Assembly: GCA_016185425.1 (NCBI GenBank)
Contig: JACPNQ010000025.1
Coordinates: 29,936-93,935, forward strand
Source of the DNA: Acidobacteriota bacterium
GTDB lineage: Bacteria; Acidobacteriota; Terriglobia; Bryobacterales; Bryobacteraceae
Length of the DNA: 64,000 bases
Reading direction: 5' to 3'
Of the stretch, positions 35,110 through 42,952 are shown in pieces. Numbering within the stretch: position 1 is the stretch's first letter; each line of letters begins with the position of its first letter. Under the pieces are notes generated by a model that was not told the DNA's origin, ran no database searches, and saw only the letters and a list, made by a program, of their open reading frames with translations. The translations under genes and the position numbers were made by a program.

Positions 35110-35807
35110 GCGGCGCTCCCGTAAGTCCGGTACAAATATCCCGGGTCGCCCACCATCTCGCTCGTCCGCTCGCCGAAGTGCACCAACTTCCCGCGGTCGA
35201 GCAGCGCCACCTTGCTCGCCAACTCCATCGCTTCGCGGAGCTGGTGCGTCGACAGAATAATCGTCGCCCCCTCCGTTCGCGCCGCCGCCAGCAGCGACTG
35301 CAACAGCGCAATCGCTTTGTCGTCGAGCGACGTAAACGGCTCGTCCAGCAGCAACAATCGTGGACCGTGCAAAAACGCCCGTGCCACCGCCAGCCGTTGC
35401 CGCATGCCGCGCGAGTACTCCCGTACCGGCGAATCCGCCACGTGTGCCAGGCTCACTCGCTCCAACCAATCGGTCACTGTCGCCGGCGGGACACCATACA
35501 ACGCACCAAACGTTCGCAGATTCTCCCGCGCCGTCAATTCATCGTAGAGCCCGATCGAATGCCCAAGCCATCCGATTCGCGCGCGCGTCCCCGATGCCCG
35601 CACCTCCCCGCCGTCAATCCGTACTTCTCCCTTCGACGCCCCGCTCAATCCGCCCAGAATCCGCAGCAGCGTCGTCTTCCCCGCCCCGTTCCGGCCCAAT
35701 AGTGCCAGGCATTCGCCCGCGTCCAAATCGAACCGCACATCGCATAGCGCCGGATAATCGCCAAAATACTTCCACACGCCCGCCGCGGCGACGGCAGGCG
35801 CGCTCAT
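35106..35807 (-). CDS. ccmA: CcmA, ABC transporter ATPase of cytochrome c maturation
   Basis: The 233-residue protein has Walker A GRNGAGKTT (about residue 36-44), the signature YSRGMRQRLAVARAF, Walker B LLLLDEPFTSLDD and the switch His in STHQLRE. This is the CcmA ATPase, cytoplasmic, partner of CcmB. The ATG at 35807 overlaps the stop of the upstream gene (ATGA) and precedes MSAPAVAAAGVWKYF; a 13-residue extension upstream is unlikely. Confidence 0.9.
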   Translation of the reverse strand: MSAPAVAAAGVWKYFGDYPALCDVRFDLDAGECLALLGRNGAGKTTLLRILGGLSGASKGEVRIDGGEVRASGTRARIGWLGHSIGLYDELTARENLRTFGALYGVPPATVTDWLERVSLAHVADSPVREYSRGMRQRLAVARAFLHGPRLLLLDEPFTSLDDKAIALLQSLLAAARTEGATIILSTHQLREAMELASKVALLDRGKLVHFGERTSEMVGDPGYLYRTYGSAA

Positions 35808-36766
35808 TTCCTCGCCTCGCTTCGGTAAAGCAATGCAAACCCACAACCGAGAATCGCAAACGCCAACCCCAGCACCAATGGAAGCTTATCGTACGGCCGC
35901 GCCTTGATCTGTTCCACCTCCGGTCCGCGAGTGGCCCCTTCTTCACGCCCGCCGGACAAATCCCCGCTCCCGGTCATCGTCAGGTCCAGCGACTGCGCGT
36001 CCACGCGGAAAATGCTCGCCTGCGTGGTCGGCTCCTTACCCTGGTCCTTGATTCCCGCGCCCTTCAATTCCACACCATTCGGCACCGCGATCATCGTCTG
36101 CGCCGCCGGAATCAGGAACTTGGTCTGGAATTGCGATGGGCTCGAATAGGGCAGCGTATACGCTAAGTCAATCCGCGTCTCACCGGGTTTGATCGGGAAG
36201 TCGACCTTCATCTCACCGGCGCCCCTCCCCTTCTCAGCCGCGCGCCGGATTGGCATGCCCTGTGGCGCCGTCGCATTCACTTCCACAGCCGCCAGCGGTT
36301 CTTTCGACACGATGAACCGCAGCGTTCCGTTCGCCGAATCGTTCCACGTCAGCTTGCCCGGGTTCGAGAAAAAGTACGACTCCCGCACCGCGAGCTTGTC
36401 GCCCTGCGGCTCCAGCAGCAGCATGTGATTCGTAACCGTGATCTCCGCGCCCATCTTCGGCGTGGTGTTGAATACAGCCAGCGCAATGCCGCTCATCGCC
36501 GTGCCCGGCCGCAACATGTGGTTATAGGTCACGCCCTCAAACGCCGTCTGAATGAAACCTCGTCCGCCGAACGGTTTGTCAATCTTCCACGACCCATCCG
36601 CGCCCGACTTCACACTCTCCAGCGGCTCCGGCCCGCCTTCGGAAATCTGATAGAGCGTCACTGTCGCTCCGCCTTGCGGTTTGCCTGTCGTGGCGTTGGT
36701 CACTGTGCCATCCACGGCCGCAAGCGCCGGCAGCATCGCGGCAAGAAGCCAGATAGAGCGTCTCAT
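35804..36766 (-). CDS. Membrane-anchored carboxypeptidase-regulatory-like protein in the ccm operon
   Basis: The 320-residue protein has a signal peptide (MRRSIWLLAAMLPALA), an N-terminal carboxypeptidase-regulatory-like beta domain (GTVTNATTGKPQGGATVTLY), a second beta-rich region (about 110-260) and a C-terminal membrane helix LVLGLAFAILGCGFALLY. It is not a standard Ccm component. Four-bp ATGA overlaps on both sides make it translationally part of the operon, so an accessory role in the envelope is likely. Function unknown. Confidence 0.75.
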   Translation of the reverse strand: MRRSIWLLAAMLPALAAVDGTVTNATTGKPQGGATVTLYQISEGGPEPLESVKSGADGSWKIDKPFGGRGFIQTAFEGVTYNHMLRPGTAMSGIALAVFNTTPKMGAEITVTNHMLLLEPQGDKLAVRESYFFSNPGKLTWNDSANGTLRFIVSKEPLAAVEVNATAPQGMPIRRAAEKGRGAGEMKVDFPIKPGETRIDLAYTLPYSSPSQFQTKFLIPAAQTMIAVPNGVELKGAGIKDQGKEPTTQASIFRVDAQSLDLTMTGSGDLSGGREEGATRGPEVEQIKARPYDKLPLVLGLAFAILGCGFALLYRSEARK

Positions 36767-37152
36767 GCTCCCGCCTCCATCGACTTCCCGCATTGCCCGC
36801 AGAACTTCAGCTTCTCCTTGAAACTCGCGCCACAATGCGGACACACGTTGCCCTTCATCTTCGGCGCCGCCGGAGCCGGGGCCGAAGAAGCCCCCAATGC
36901 ATCCATCTGCTGCAACACCCGCGCCAGTTCTTTCTGCAACTCGGCCTTTGACGCCTGATAATCCTCGTCCGAGAGCTTGCCCACGCGATATTCGAACTGC
37001 AGATCGCGCAACCCTTCATAGACCCGGGCTTTGGCATCCTCCAGCGGCTTCATCGGTGTCTCCGATTCCGCGGGTGGAAGGTCTTTGTCTTTGATCCGTA
37101 ACGTGAAAAATAAAACGCCGATGACAATCAGCGCGGCAAGGGCAATAATCAT
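36763..37152 (-). CDS. Zinc-ribbon membrane protein, CcmI-like N-terminus
   Basis: The 129-residue protein has one N-terminal membrane helix (MIIALAALIVIGVLFFTLRI), a helical segment with LRDLQFEYRVGKLSDEDYQA that resembles the start of CcmI/CycH-type proteins, and a C-terminal zinc ribbon CPHCGASFKEKLKFCGQCGK with four Cys. It lies between ccmH and the carboxypeptidase-regulatory-like gene with 4-bp overlaps on both sides. A chaperone role for apocytochromes or the heme ligation machinery is possible but inferred from position only. Confidence 0.72.
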   Translation of the reverse strand: MIIALAALIVIGVLFFTLRIKDKDLPPAESETPMKPLEDAKARVYEGLRDLQFEYRVGKLSDEDYQASKAELQKELARVLQQMDALGASSAPAPAAPKMKGNVCPHCGASFKEKLKFCGQCGKSMEAGA

Positions 37153-37610
37153 TCGTCGAAGCGCGAGAGCTCCCTTTCCGCTGCTTGCTGATACTTAGCC
37201 ACATCGCCCTCGTTCAACTCCGGCGCCGGTTTGCGGTGCCTCCGAATGAACCACGCGATTAGTCCAGCCCCAGCCAACGCCATAAACGGCGGCGCCAGCC
37301 AAGCCATAATCCCGAAGCCCTCCGCCGGCGGCGCAGCCAGCGCCTTCTTCCCTTCGCGCTTCACGAAATCGGCGACAATCGCCTCATCGTCCGCACCGGC
37401 CTTGTGCATCGCCGTAATCTTCGCCCGCGCCGGAGCCGTGTAGTGGCAACCCAACATCTGGCACGTCGCCACCGTGTTCTTGCACGATCCGCAAAGGCAC
37501 GCCAGCCGGTCGCCGACGCGGCGCACCTCCGGCGGTACAAGGTCACCGGTCTGCGCCAGGCAAAGCCCGGCCATCATCAACAGGGCGAAGCTATTTCGCC
37601 ACTTTTTCAT
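37149..37610 (-). CDS. ccmH: CcmH-type thiol oxidoreductase
   Basis: The 153-residue protein has a signal peptide, then RRVGDRLACLCGSCKNTVAT followed by CQMLGCHYTAPARAKI, and a C-terminal membrane helix (LAPPFMALAGAGLIAWFIRR). The CGSC motif sits where CcmH has its redox-active LRCxxCQ, within a Cys-rich variant (extra Cys and CH) known from Acidobacteria-type homologues. CcmH keeps the apocytochrome CxxCH reduced. It overlaps ccmF by 20 bp at its start and the zinc-ribbon gene by 4 bp at its end. Confidence 0.85.
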   Translation of the reverse strand: MKKWRNSFALLMMAGLCLAQTGDLVPPEVRRVGDRLACLCGSCKNTVATCQMLGCHYTAPARAKITAMHKAGADDEAIVADFVKREGKKALAAPPAEGFGIMAWLAPPFMALAGAGLIAWFIRRHRKPAPELNEGDVAKYQQAAERELSRFDE

Positions 37611-39603
37611 GCTTCCCTGCCATGCCCACTACTTCCGTACGCGCGTACGACATCTTTACTTTGCTCGGAATCAGGCACACCACGCTGCCGATCAGCAATA
37701 CCCAGTAGCCGATCCAGATCCACGAAACCAGCGGGAAAATGTAGGCCTGAATAATCGGCTTCTGCGCCTCGCTGGAGATCGCGGCAAAGTTGATGTACAA
37801 GTCTTCGTTCAGACGGCGATGGATCGAAACCGCTCCCACCGGCTGCTGGCTCTGGCTGTAGATCCTCCGCTCCGGATGCAGCGTGGCATAAGGTTTCCCC
37901 TCCACGCTCGCCTCAATCGTCGCATTCTGCCAGACGTAGTTGTCAGTCTGGCCGGAGTTCACGCCAGTCACCTTTAAGTCGTAACGGCCCAATTGGAACG
38001 ACCGGCCCTGCTCCACTTCCACCGTCGTATCGCGATTGAAGGCCGCCCCCGCGAAGCCGATGAACATAATGACGATGCCCATGTGCACCAGGTAGCCGCC
38101 GTAGCGCCGCGTGTTGCGATGCGTCAGCTCCACCATGCCGCTCATCAGGTTCATCGATTCCTTCTTCGCGATCGCGCCCGCGCCCTTATAGAACTCCTGT
38201 CCGATCGTCCAGCCCACGAACAGGCAAAGGCCAAAGGTAATCAGCGCATACGGATGGCGAATCCCGGCGGCCGCCAGTCCGGTCATCATGAGCAGGCTTC
38301 CAAGGAGAGGCCACTTGAAGTTCCGCTTCAGACCTTCCGCCGAAACGCGCCGCCATGCCAGCAGCGGCCCAACGCCAGTCAGGAACAGCAGGAACAGCGC
38401 GATCGGAATGTTGATCCGGTTAAACCATGGCGCGTCAACAGAAACCTTCTCGCCCGTCACGGCTTCGCTAATCACGGGGAACAGCGTGCCCCACAACGTC
38501 GCGAAACACGAAGCCAGCAATATCAGATTGTTGAACAGGAAGCTCGATTCACGCGAAACAACGCTCTCCAACTCCGCTTCCGACTTCAAATAATCCAGCC
38601 GGCCGAGAATCATGTAGATCGTCAACGCGATGCCGAGCACCAGGAACACCAGGAAATAGTTCCCGATATTCGACGTAGCAAACGCATGCACCGACGCCAC
38701 AATCCCGCTCCGCGTCATGAACGTGCCGAAGATGCAGAGGAAGAACGTGGCGGCGACAAGCACCATGTTCCACACCTTCATCATGCCCTTCTTCTCCTGC
38801 ATCATCACCGAGTGCAGGAACGCTGTCGACGTCAACCACGGCAGGAAGCTAACGTTCTCCACTGGGTCCCAAACCCAGTAGCCGCCCCAGCCGAGAACCG
38901 CGTACGACCAGCCCGCGCCAAGCAGGATGCCGGTCGATTGGAAGAACCACGTAACGATCGCCCAGCGCCGCGTCGTGAAGATCCATTGGTCGCCGGGCTG
39001 CCGTGTGATCAGCGAGCCTAGCGCAAACGCGAACGGCACCACGAATCCCACGTAGCCGAGGTACAAAATCGGCGGGTGAATCAGCATCGTCCAATACTGC
39101 AGCAACGGGTTCAGACCGTTGCCGTCCGGCACCTCAACGATGTTCCGCCCCTGCGCCAGCATCTGGAACGGCGAGGCCGGAAACGCGTTCAACGTCAGGA
39201 AGAACACCTGCGTCGCCATCAGTGTCGCCACAACATACGGCATCATCGGGCGGTGCTTCCGCCTGTTCTGCAGAACGACAACGAGTCCATACCAGGACAA
39301 CAGGAAATTCCAGAGCAGCAGCGAGCCTTCCTGCCCACCCCACCACGACGACACTTTGTAATACCAGGGCATGTCGCGATTCGAGTGCGACGCGACGTAG
39401 GCGAAACGGAAGTCGCTCGTCACCAGCGCATACACAAGAATTCCCGTAGCCACCATGATCAGCGCCCACACCGCGATCACTGCGCGTTCCCCGCTCGCAA
39501 TCAGAAACGGCTTCTTCTTCCAGGCGCCAACCAACGAAGCGGCGACCGAATAAATTCCCAGGCAGAAGGCCAGCAGAATCGCTAACGCGCCTATATTCTC
39601 CAT
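37591..39603 (-). CDS. ccmF: CcmF heme lyase subunit
   Basis: The 670-residue protein has about 15 membrane spans, the WWD-type motif GWGGYWVWDPVENVSFLPWL, and conserved His in QYWTMLIHPPILYLGYVGF and STAFLHSVM. A large periplasmic loop near residues 560-640 is typical. CcmF takes heme from CcmE and joins it to the CxxCH of apocytochromes together with CcmH. GAGGGGAT lies eight bases before the ATG. It is preceded by ccmE with a 42-bp gap. Confidence 0.92.
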   Translation of the reverse strand: MENIGALAILLAFCLGIYSVAASLVGAWKKKPFLIASGERAVIAVWALIMVATGILVYALVTSDFRFAYVASHSNRDMPWYYKVSSWWGGQEGSLLLWNFLLSWYGLVVVLQNRRKHRPMMPYVVATLMATQVFFLTLNAFPASPFQMLAQGRNIVEVPDGNGLNPLLQYWTMLIHPPILYLGYVGFVVPFAFALGSLITRQPGDQWIFTTRRWAIVTWFFQSTGILLGAGWSYAVLGWGGYWVWDPVENVSFLPWLTSTAFLHSVMMQEKKGMMKVWNMVLVAATFFLCIFGTFMTRSGIVASVHAFATSNIGNYFLVFLVLGIALTIYMILGRLDYLKSEAELESVVSRESSFLFNNLILLASCFATLWGTLFPVISEAVTGEKVSVDAPWFNRINIPIALFLLFLTGVGPLLAWRRVSAEGLKRNFKWPLLGSLLMMTGLAAAGIRHPYALITFGLCLFVGWTIGQEFYKGAGAIAKKESMNLMSGMVELTHRNTRRYGGYLVHMGIVIMFIGFAGAAFNRDTTVEVEQGRSFQLGRYDLKVTGVNSGQTDNYVWQNATIEASVEGKPYATLHPERRIYSQSQQPVGAVSIHRRLNEDLYINFAAISSEAQKPIIQAYIFPLVSWIWIGYWVLLIGSVVCLIPSKVKMSYARTEVVGMAGKHEKVAK

Positions 39604-39645
39604 GAATCCGATCCCCTCAATCCGGCCATGCGCGGCCGCGGCGAA

Positions 39646-40077
39646 CTAAGAAACTTTGACGTAAACGGAACCGCTGCCCTTATAGTTCTGGCCTGGCTTC
39701 GCTTCGTACTTCGATGCACACTTGGCGGCGATCTTCGATGCGTGGAAGACTCCATCTCCCAACCGGCCATCGATCAGCGCCTGGGAACCGTCTTTAAATG
39801 TGTCCGGCAGCGGCTCGTTTCCGGCATACTGCACTTTCATCTTGGAACTGCCGTCCACAATGACGAAATCAACCACATTGCCGGACCGCTTGATCGAACC
39901 CGTCTCCACCACGCCGCCAACGCGAAGCTTTTTTGCCCTCTCCGACGGCGTCATCTTTTCCACTTCCGGAATGGACTTAAAGTAGGAAGCGGACTCGCCG
40001 ATGCCACCCGCCGCCAACCAACCGATGGTTCCGAGCACAATAGCAATTACAAGTCCGAACTTCACGGTGCGGTTCAT
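39646..40077 (-). CDS. ccmE: CcmE heme chaperone, Cys-type (CxxxY)
   Basis: The 143-residue protein has one N-terminal membrane anchor (VKFGLVIAIVLGTIGWLAAG) and the beta-barrel domain with GGVVETGSIKRSG and VDGSSKMKVQYAGNEPLPDT. The heme site reads FHASKIAAKCASKYEAKPG, so C120 and Y124 form a CxxxY motif where Proteobacterial CcmE has HxxxY. Cys-type CcmE is known in archaea and some sulfate reducers. GAGAGGTAG precedes the ATG; a five-residue upstream extension is unlikely. It heads the ccm operon. Confidence 0.9.
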   Translation of the reverse strand: MNRTVKFGLVIAIVLGTIGWLAAGGIGESASYFKSIPEVEKMTPSERAKKLRVGGVVETGSIKRSGNVVDFVIVDGSSKMKVQYAGNEPLPDTFKDGSQALIDGRLGDGVFHASKIAAKCASKYEAKPGQNYKGSGSVYVKVS

Positions 40078-40097
40078 TTCACTACCTCTCACCCGTC

Positions 40098-40103
40098 AGT
40101 ATA
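40098..40103 (-). promoter_or_regulatory. Possible -10 box (TATACT) of the ccm operon
   Basis: TATACT on the minus strand lies about 20 bases before the ccmE ATG, leaving a short leader that includes GAGAGGTAG. The -35 region is poor. It lies in the divergent gap with the methyltransferase gene. Confidence 0.35.
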
Positions 40104-40137
40104 TACCTGAATACGCTTTCATTCTCTCCTCATCCCC

Positions 40138-40806
40138 ATGCCCGATCCGTCGCAAATGTTACTTCAGTACAGCCTCAGGCAGCGCTTCCGCTGGCTCCTG
40201 CCGCCCGCTCCCGTCTGGCACAACCCCGATGAATGGAAAGTCGACTCACCTCTTGGACGTTGGAACCTCTACATCGGTTCCGCCGGCTCCCACGCCCCCG
40301 GCTACGTCAACCTCGACCTCTTCCCCCTGAAAAACGTCGACGTTGCCGCCAACGCCGAACTCCTCCCCTTTCTCGATAACCAATTTACCCGCGTCGAATG
40401 TGATGCCGTCCTGGAACATGCCGAATTCCCCGACAAGATCATTCGCGAAATCGAACGTGTATTAAAGCCCGGGGGTTATGCCCACATCGTCGTCCCCTTC
40501 TGCCACCCCTACCACGCCTACCCCGCCGATTTCCGCCGCTACACGCCCGAAGGGCTCCGCCAACTCGCCGGTGCGCTCGAGGTCGCCGCCGAGGGCTGGC
40601 GCACCGGACCGACGGCCACGCTGCTGGTCACCATCCTCGAATACGCCAAACTCTGGATGCCCACCCGCCCCCTGCGCGGCGCCGTCCATATCGTCCTCGG
40701 CTGGTGCCTCTTCCCGCTGCGTTACCTCGACGCCATTCTCCTCCGCTCCCCCAATTCCCGCATCCTCGGCAACCACTGCTATATCTGGCTCAGAAAACCT
40801 GCCTGA
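40138..40806 (+). CDS. SAM-dependent methyltransferase (class I-like)
   Basis: The 222-residue protein has a motif I variant LYIGSAGSHAPGYVNLDLFP, then VDVAANAELLPFLDNQFTRV and ECDAVLEHAEFPDKIIREIE RVLKPGG, the classical Methyltransf_11 pattern of motifs I to III. YPADFRRYTPEGLRQLAG resembles enzymes acting on glycans or secondary metabolites. The C-terminal part is more hydrophobic. The acceptor is unknown. It starts a plus-strand run with the peptidase and transporter genes and is divergent from ccmE. Confidence 0.8.
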   Translation: MPDPSQMLLQYSLRQRFRWLLPPAPVWHNPDEWKVDSPLGRWNLYIGSAGSHAPGYVNLDLFPLKNVDVAANAELLPFLDNQFTRVECDAVLEHAEFPDKIIREIERVLKPGGYAHIVVPFCHPYHAYPADFRRYTPEGLRQLAGALEVAAEGWRTGPTATLLVTILEYAKLWMPTRPLRGAVHIVLGWCLFPLRYLDAILLRSPNSRILGNHCYIWLRKPA

Positions 40807-40820
40807 TACACTCAAAGGAA

Positions 40821-42038
40821 ATGGGTGCAATTTATGCCTCGGCTTCGCGCAATCTCGACGCCCTCGCCTCCGCCCGCGGTGTGAAGGAAGCCCTGCGGCA
40901 GTTGAGCCGCGACAAGCAGTGGATCAACGAAAAGCACCTCGAACTCTGCCGCATCCCCTCCCCCACCTTCCAGGAGCAGCGCCGGGCCGAATGGATGCTG
41001 GCCGCCTTCCGCCAACTCGGCTGTGACGCCAAAATCGATCAGGCGGGCAATGTCGTCGCCTTCCTCCAGCCCGGCGCTCCCCCGCCCTACATCGCCGTCA
41101 CCGCCCACCTTGATACTGTGCTGGCGCCGCGCTCCGTCGACGATGTTCGTACCGAACCCGATGGCGCATTCGTCGGCCCAGGCGTCAGCGACAACGGCGC
41201 CGGTCTAGCCGCGCTCCTGGCCCTCGTCCGGGCGCTCAAAACCGCGCCGCCCATAATGGACTGCACCGCCTCTCCCGTCTTCATCGCCAACGTTGGTGAA
41301 GAAGGCGACGGCAATCTCTGCGGCATGCGCCATCTCTGCACGCAGTCCCCTCTCGCCTCCAAAATCCGCGGCTTCCTGGTACTCGACGGACCCGCAACCG
41401 ATCACGTCACCACCGAAGCCCTCGCCTGCCGCCGCTATGAAGTCACCATCCAGGGCCCGGGCGGCCATAGCTGGATCGACTACGGCGTCGCCAACCCCGT
41501 CCATGCCATCTCCCGCATGATCACGATCTTCGCCGAAAACCTCCCGCCGCCCGCGGCACGCCTGTCTTTCAACTTCGGCATCATCGAAGGCGGCGTCAGC
41601 GTCAACGCCATTCCCCCGCTTGCCCGTACCCGGCTTGACCTCCGTTCACTCGACGAAGCCCTCCTCGAACGTATGGGCGCCATCCTTGATGCCGCGGTCT
41701 CGCGTGCCTGCGAATGGGAGAATGAAAAGTCGTCGCTCGGGAAAGTGACCGCCAGAATTCGCGAAGCCGGATCCCGTCCCGGTGGCCGCCTCCCCGCTGG
41801 TTCGCCCCTGCTTGCCGCCGTAAAATCTGTTGACGCTTACCTCGGCATCCGCTCCGCCACCGACTCCGCGTCGACGGACGCCAACATTCCACTCAACCTG
41901 AATATCCCCGCCATTTCCATCGGCGCGGGTGGTACCGGCGGCGGCGCTCACACCACCGCCGAATGGTACAAACCGGAGGGCCGTGACGCAGGACTCAAGC
42001 GCCTTCTTCTGCTTCTGGCGCTACTCCTCGGCGAGTAA
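40821..42038 (+). CDS. M20-family metallopeptidase
   Basis: The 405-residue cytoplasmic protein has the M20 zinc ligands and catalytic residues: VTAHLDTVL (His, Asp), VGPGVSDNGAGLAALLALV (bridging Asp), NVGEEGDGNLCG (catalytic and ligand Glu), VLDGPATDHV and the late His in GGAHTTAEWYKPEG. The insert dimerisation domain (GPGGHSWIDYGVANPVHA) is present. It resembles tripeptidase/acetylornithine-deacetylase-type enzymes. AAAGGAA directly precedes the ATG. It overlaps the EamA gene by one base (TAATG). Confidence 0.86.
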   Translation: MGAIYASASRNLDALASARGVKEALRQLSRDKQWINEKHLELCRIPSPTFQEQRRAEWMLAAFRQLGCDAKIDQAGNVVAFLQPGAPPPYIAVTAHLDTVLAPRSVDDVRTEPDGAFVGPGVSDNGAGLAALLALVRALKTAPPIMDCTASPVFIANVGEEGDGNLCGMRHLCTQSPLASKIRGFLVLDGPATDHVTTEALACRRYEVTIQGPGGHSWIDYGVANPVHAISRMITIFAENLPPPAARLSFNFGIIEGGVSVNAIPPLARTRLDLRSLDEALLERMGAILDAAVSRACEWENEKSSLGKVTARIREAGSRPGGRLPAGSPLLAAVKSVDAYLGIRSATDSASTDANIPLNLNIPAISIGAGGTGGGAHTTAEWYKPEGRDAGLKRLLLLLALLLGE

Positions 42039-42901
42039 TGCGCGCCGACCTGACCCTGGCCTTCATCGCGCTTATCTGGGGTGCCACGTTCGTCCTTATC
42101 AAGCGCGCCCTGAACGATGTAACGCCCATCTTCTACCTGGCCATCCGCTTTTCGCTTGCCGCTGTACTCCTCGCGGCGTTCTTTCATCGCCGCATCCGCC
42201 TCGGATTCGGGAAGCAGGAATATTGGGCCGGCCTGCGTGTCGGCGCGGTGCTGATGCTCGGTTATGTATTGCAAACAGTCGGCCTGCAAACCACCACGGC
42301 TTCAAAAAGTGCCTTTTTGACAGGCCTGTATATTGTCCTGGTACCTTTCGTGAACTCGTTCGTCTATCGCAGTAGACCTCGAGTGTTGGAAGTCGCCGGG
42401 GTTCTTGTCGCCTGTTTTGGTATGAGTTTGTTGTCGATGCAAGGGCAAACGTTGTCGATCGCTCGTGGCGATCTGCTGACCGTCGGCTGTGCGGCCGCCT
42501 TCGCGGTTCACATCGTGCTGTTGGGCCACTGGGCGCCCATCGTGGGATTTGAATCGCTCAGCGTGCTGCAAATCGCCGCGGCGGCCGCCGTCGCGTGTAT
42601 CGCTGCCCCACTCGTCGAAGTGCCCTCGATTCAATGGTCTCCCGCGGTAATTGGAGCCGTTGTCGTCGGCGCGCTTTTCGCAACTGCGCTCGCGTTTGTT
42701 CTGCAAACGTGGGCACAACAACGAACCACGCCCACGCGCGCCGCCGTCATCTTCAGCCTGGAGCCTGTCTTTGCCTGGATAGTCTCCTGGCTTGTCGAAG
42801 GCGAGGTGCTCACCGTGCGCGCCGCCATTGGTGCCCTGCTCATCCTAGGGGGTATCCTATTGGTGGAGTTGAAACCGGCGCGGGTTCCGGCACATCCATA
42901 A
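42038..42901 (+). CDS. EamA/DMT-family transporter
   Basis: The 287-residue protein has ten hydrophobic helices in two EamA repeats, with FIALIWGATFVLIKRALNDV at the start of the first and TFALEP-like AAVIFSLEPVFAWIVSWLVE in the second. These proteins export or import metabolites such as amino acids; the substrate is unknown. Its ATG shares the A of the upstream TAA, so it is coupled to the M20 peptidase, which suggests a peptide or amino-acid theme. Confidence 0.85.
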   Translation: MRADLTLAFIALIWGATFVLIKRALNDVTPIFYLAIRFSLAAVLLAAFFHRRIRLGFGKQEYWAGLRVGAVLMLGYVLQTVGLQTTTASKSAFLTGLYIVLVPFVNSFVYRSRPRVLEVAGVLVACFGMSLLSMQGQTLSIARGDLLTVGCAAAFAVHIVLLGHWAPIVGFESLSVLQIAAAAAVACIAAPLVEVPSIQWSPAVIGAVVVGALFATALAFVLQTWAQQRTTPTRAAVIFSLEPVFAWIVSWLVEGEVLTVRAAIGALLILGGILLVELKPARVPAHP

Positions 42902-42952
42902 CAATAGTCACTCGTCTCACACGTAAAATAGGATTCAGCAGGAAGGTAATCC

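Noticed and set aside
39604..39645. Small GGCC inverted repeat between ccmE and ccmF
   Set aside because: The arms are only 4 bp and common by chance in GC-rich DNA.
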